Shown one piece after another: positions 62,055-64,000 of a stretch of 64,000 nt of DNA (positions are counted from its first letter, which is position 1; each line of letters opens with the position of its first letter). The translations under genes were made by a program, and so were the position numbers. The DNA comes from Paraburkholderia domus (GTDB lineage: Bacteria; Pseudomonadota; Gammaproteobacteria; Burkholderiales; Burkholderiaceae). The notes under the pieces were generated by a model, which saw only the letters and a list, made by a program, of their open reading frames with translations, was not told where the DNA came from and searched no databases. Location of the stretch: positions 62,001 to 126,000 of the forward strand of contig NZ_CAJNAT010000018.1 in assembly GCF_905220705.1 (NCBI RefSeq), in the 5' to 3' direction.

Positions 62055-62087
62055 CAAAGCGGGCGCCACGGCGCCCGCTTTGTTTTT
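62055..62087 (+). terminator. Terminator after aqpZ
   Basis: 13-bp stem CAAAGCGGGCGCC / GGCGCCCGCTTTG with a tiny loop, then TTTTT. Confidence 0.9.
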
Positions 62088-62172
62088 GTGCTCACGATGC
62101 CAGTGGCCCGGTGGCTTGCCGATGCCCACTGCTAGAATCGTGCGACTTTCCAAGCTCACACAGGTGCTATCG

Positions 62173-62868
62173 ATGACCCGTTTCCGCGGATTCCTGCGTG
62201 GCGTCGCACTCGCCATCGGCGGTTTGTGTGTCGGCGTCCTAGCGTTACCCCCGGCCCATGCCGCGGACAGCAATACTGAAACGCTCGTATTCGTGCGCCA
62301 CGGTGAGAAACCTGCCAAGGGTTACGGTCAGCTCAATTGCCAAGGGCTCAACCGCGCGCTGGCGTTGCCGGCAGTGATCGCCGCCAAGTTCGGCAAACCG
62401 GACGCGATCTACGCGCCCGATCCCAGCCAGCAAAAGGACGACAGCGGCCATCCCTATTACTATATTCGGCCGCTTGCGACTATCGAGCCGACTGCCATTC
62501 AATTTCAGATGCCGGTGCAAACGCCGTATGGCTTCGCCCAGATCGACCAACTCGGCGCGGCGCTCGTCAATCCGGCCAATCGCAACAAGTTGATTGTCGT
62601 TGCGTGGGAGCACAAGCTGATCGTGAAGTTGCTTCGCCAGATGATGAGCACGCATGGCGGCAATGCCGCCGATGTCCCCAACTGGCACAGCGACGACTTC
62701 GACAGTATCTATATTGTTCGGCTCGACTGGCAAAACGGCACGGCCCACGCCAGCTTCAAGCTTGACCGCCAGGGACTGAACGGCCGCGCTGCGGATTGCC
62801 CATGTGCGGCGTTGCCAGGCGCCTCTTCTGCTGCTGCGGCGGGCGCGTCCGCGGGCTCGACTGACTAG
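62173..62868 (+). CDS. Exported histidine-phosphatase-superfamily protein
   Basis: 231-residue protein with signal peptide (ending PPAHA, residue 30) and the phosphohistidine motif FVRHGEKP at 39-46. The second catalytic His is plausibly in VVAWEHKLI. Ser/Ala-rich tail. Substrate unknown; phosphatase or mutase activity is family-level knowledge. Confidence 0.82.
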   Translation: MTRFRGFLRGVALAIGGLCVGVLALPPAHAADSNTETLVFVRHGEKPAKGYGQLNCQGLNRALALPAVIAAKFGKPDAIYAPDPSQQKDDSGHPYYYIRPLATIEPTAIQFQMPVQTPYGFAQIDQLGAALVNPANRNKLIVVAWEHKLIVKLLRQMMSTHGGNAADVPNWHSDDFDSIYIVRLDWQNGTAHASFKLDRQGLNGRAADCPCAALPGASSAAAAGASAGSTD

Positions 62869-62914
62869 TCGGGTTACGGATACAAGCTTCGATTGCGGGC
62901 GCGGTTGTCCGGTT

Positions 62915-63736
62915 TCAGGATGTCAGCTCGTCGTCGAGCGAGAAAAGCTTGCGCAGATGGTGCGCGACGCCCGCTTCGAAATTGTTGCCGATGCGCGGCA
63001 CGTTCGGCAGACGCGTGATGAGATCGGGATTGGCGTTGTTCATCATGAACGGATGGCCGGCTGTCTCCAGCAGATCGATATCGTTCATATTGTCGCCGAA
63101 CGCCACGCATTGCGAGGCGGCGACGCCAAGGCGCTCGAGCACGATCTGCAACGCGCGCCCCTTCGATACGTTCGAAGTCATCACTTCCAGACAATCCGGC
63201 AGCGAATAGGTGACGTACAGCGCGTCGCCGAATTCGTGCGCCAGATTGGCCGAGACCTGCGCGAGATCGGCGGGCTCACCGATGTAGAGGACCTTGGCGA
63301 TGTCGACACCGTCGTGCTTAGGCAGATCGGTTACCTCGTACGTGAACCCGGAATCCTGATGGAATTTCAGCAGATGCGGCGCGTCCCGGTCGATCAACCA
63401 CGCCTGGTCGGCGAACAGGTTGACGATCACACGGCCATGCGCGCCAGAGATTTCCGGCTGGACCAGTCGCTGCACGATGGCCGGAGGCAGGTCGTCTGCG
63501 TGGATCACTGTGTTGTCCGGCGCGTGAATACGTGCGCCGTTCGACGTGATCAGATACGGGTTGATGCCCAGCAGATCGCGAATGCCCGCGACGTCGCAGT
63601 AATGGCGCCCCGTCGCGATCACGAAGTGCAGCCCATCGCTTTCCAGCTTACGCACGGTAGCAATCGTGAACGGGTCCACCTGGTGATCGGCGTTGAGCAG
63701 CGTGCCGTCGAGATCCGTGGCAATGACTTTGTACAT
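62915..63736 (-). CDS. Cof-type HAD-IIB phosphatase
   Basis: 273-residue sugar-phosphate or flavin-phosphate phosphatase. Motif I ATDLDGTLLN with Asp8/Asp10, Thr in IATGRH, Lys in VSKGRAL and motif IV FGDNMNDIDLLE. Length and cap type fit Cof/YbiV. Specific substrate unknown. Confidence 0.92.
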   Translation of the reverse strand: MYKVIATDLDGTLLNADHQVDPFTIATVRKLESDGLHFVIATGRHYCDVAGIRDLLGINPYLITSNGARIHAPDNTVIHADDLPPAIVQRLVQPEISGAHGRVIVNLFADQAWLIDRDAPHLLKFHQDSGFTYEVTDLPKHDGVDIAKVLYIGEPADLAQVSANLAHEFGDALYVTYSLPDCLEVMTSNVSKGRALQIVLERLGVAASQCVAFGDNMNDIDLLETAGHPFMMNNANPDLITRLPNVPRIGNNFEAGVAHHLRKLFSLDDELTS

Positions 63737-63823
63737 AGTGTGAGCAGCCGGGCAGCGTCAAAGATCGCATTTTACCGTTGTGCGCCGCATCCGCGAGATC
63801 GCACCCGGCAGGCCGGACGATTC

Positions 63824-64000
63824 TCACCCGGCGACGCGAGCCGCTTCGCGCTGCGCCAACTGCAAACCGCCGTGTGCCGAGTCCGCCAACGGCTCGCGTA
63901 AGCGAGCCTGATAAATCTGCGGCACATACTCGCGCAAGGGTGCGCCGAGACCGCCGCACAGCGCGACCGGCAGGGTCGCCGAGGAGTCGAGCGCGGCAAT
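63824..64000 (-). CDS. C-terminus of BadF/BcrA-type or GlcNAc-kinase-like ATPase (partial)
   Basis: Frame open from the window edge on the minus strand to TGA at 63824, giving 58 residues. It reads SSATLPVALCGGLGAPLREY, then VPQIYQARLREPLADSAHGG and LQLAQREAARVAG. The CGGLG glycines, ARLREP and a small-residue GGLQLA helix match the end of the BadF/N-acetylglucosamine kinase-like family (usually C-G-G-L..., R-L-x-x-P, x-G-A-L-L-L-A). No start codon is in the window, so short-frame searches miss it. Divergent product beyond the edge not seen. Confidence 0.62.
   Translation of the reverse strand: MAALDSSATLPVALCGGLGAPLREYVPQIYQARLREPLADSAHGGLQLAQREAARVAG

Overview
The window is high-GC chromosomal DNA from a beta-proteobacterium of the Burkholderiaceae, most likely Paraburkholderia or a close relative. 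The basis is gene order (flhDC-motAB-che next to flhBA-flhF-flhG-fliA and flg), protein style (FlgA, FlhF and FliI with long Ala/Pro-rich insertions, H-NS-type protein, DUF2844/DUF3443 pair) and a large palindromic intergenic repeat of a kind I recall from Paraburkholderia genomes. The assignment is inference; no rRNA or tRNA gene was seen.

Layout. 1-3510: start codon region of a probable GMC oxidoreductase (minus, runs off the window), an AidB-type acyl-CoA dehydrogenase and a coniferyl-aldehyde-dehydrogenase-like enzyme. 3518-6798 (minus): an FlhB C-domain homologue, a second FliK-like protein, FliT, FliS, then fliE. 7036-14200 (plus): fliFGHIJK. 14205-15075: a long palindromic repeat. 15228-19899 (plus): fliLMNOPQR. 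20055-32491 (minus): flgL, flgK, a YcgR/PilZ protein, then flgJIHGFEDCB reading from high to low coordinate in the order B to J. 32719-35332 (plus): flgA, flgM, flgN. 35640-36229 (plus): a HicAB toxin-antitoxin pair placed inside the motility cluster. 36281-43449 (minus): fliA, flhG, flhF, flhA, flhB. 43776-45629 (minus): a DUF3443 lipoprotein with pepsin-like motifs and a DUF2844 protein. 45908-58627 (minus): flhD, flhC, motA, motB, cheY1, cheA, cheW, an MCP, cheR, cheD, cheB, cheY2, cheZ. 59336-64000: glycosyltransferase, H-NS-like protein, AqpZ, a histidine-phosphatase-fold protein, a Cof-type HAD phosphatase and the 3' end of a BadF/GlcNAc-kinase-like gene.

How it works together. The window holds nearly a whole flagellum and chemotaxis regulon except the filament genes. 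By eye I can read a three-tier control scheme in the DNA. FlhD and FlhC are the master activator. Dyads with the geometry of FlhD4C2 boxes (half-sites like A-T-C-G-N-N-N-GATAA, cores 17-18 bp apart) lie upstream of flgA/flgB, fliE/fliF, flhB and flhF, with a half-site before fliL. Promoters matching the sigma-28 (FliA) consensus, with spacers of 11-12 bp, lie upstream of fliS, flgK, ycgR, flgM and motA-che. FlgM holds FliA until the hook is built and secretion switches (FliK, FlhB), after which the late promoters fire.

Most unusual items: the pepsin-like DUF3443 lipoprotein beside che/flh genes; an FlhG that has lost the P-loop lysine; the roughly 870-bp palindrome splitting the fli operon; two adjacent perfect palindromes upstream of flhDC; HicAB inside the cluster; and a late-class FliK/FlhB-C paralogue pair.
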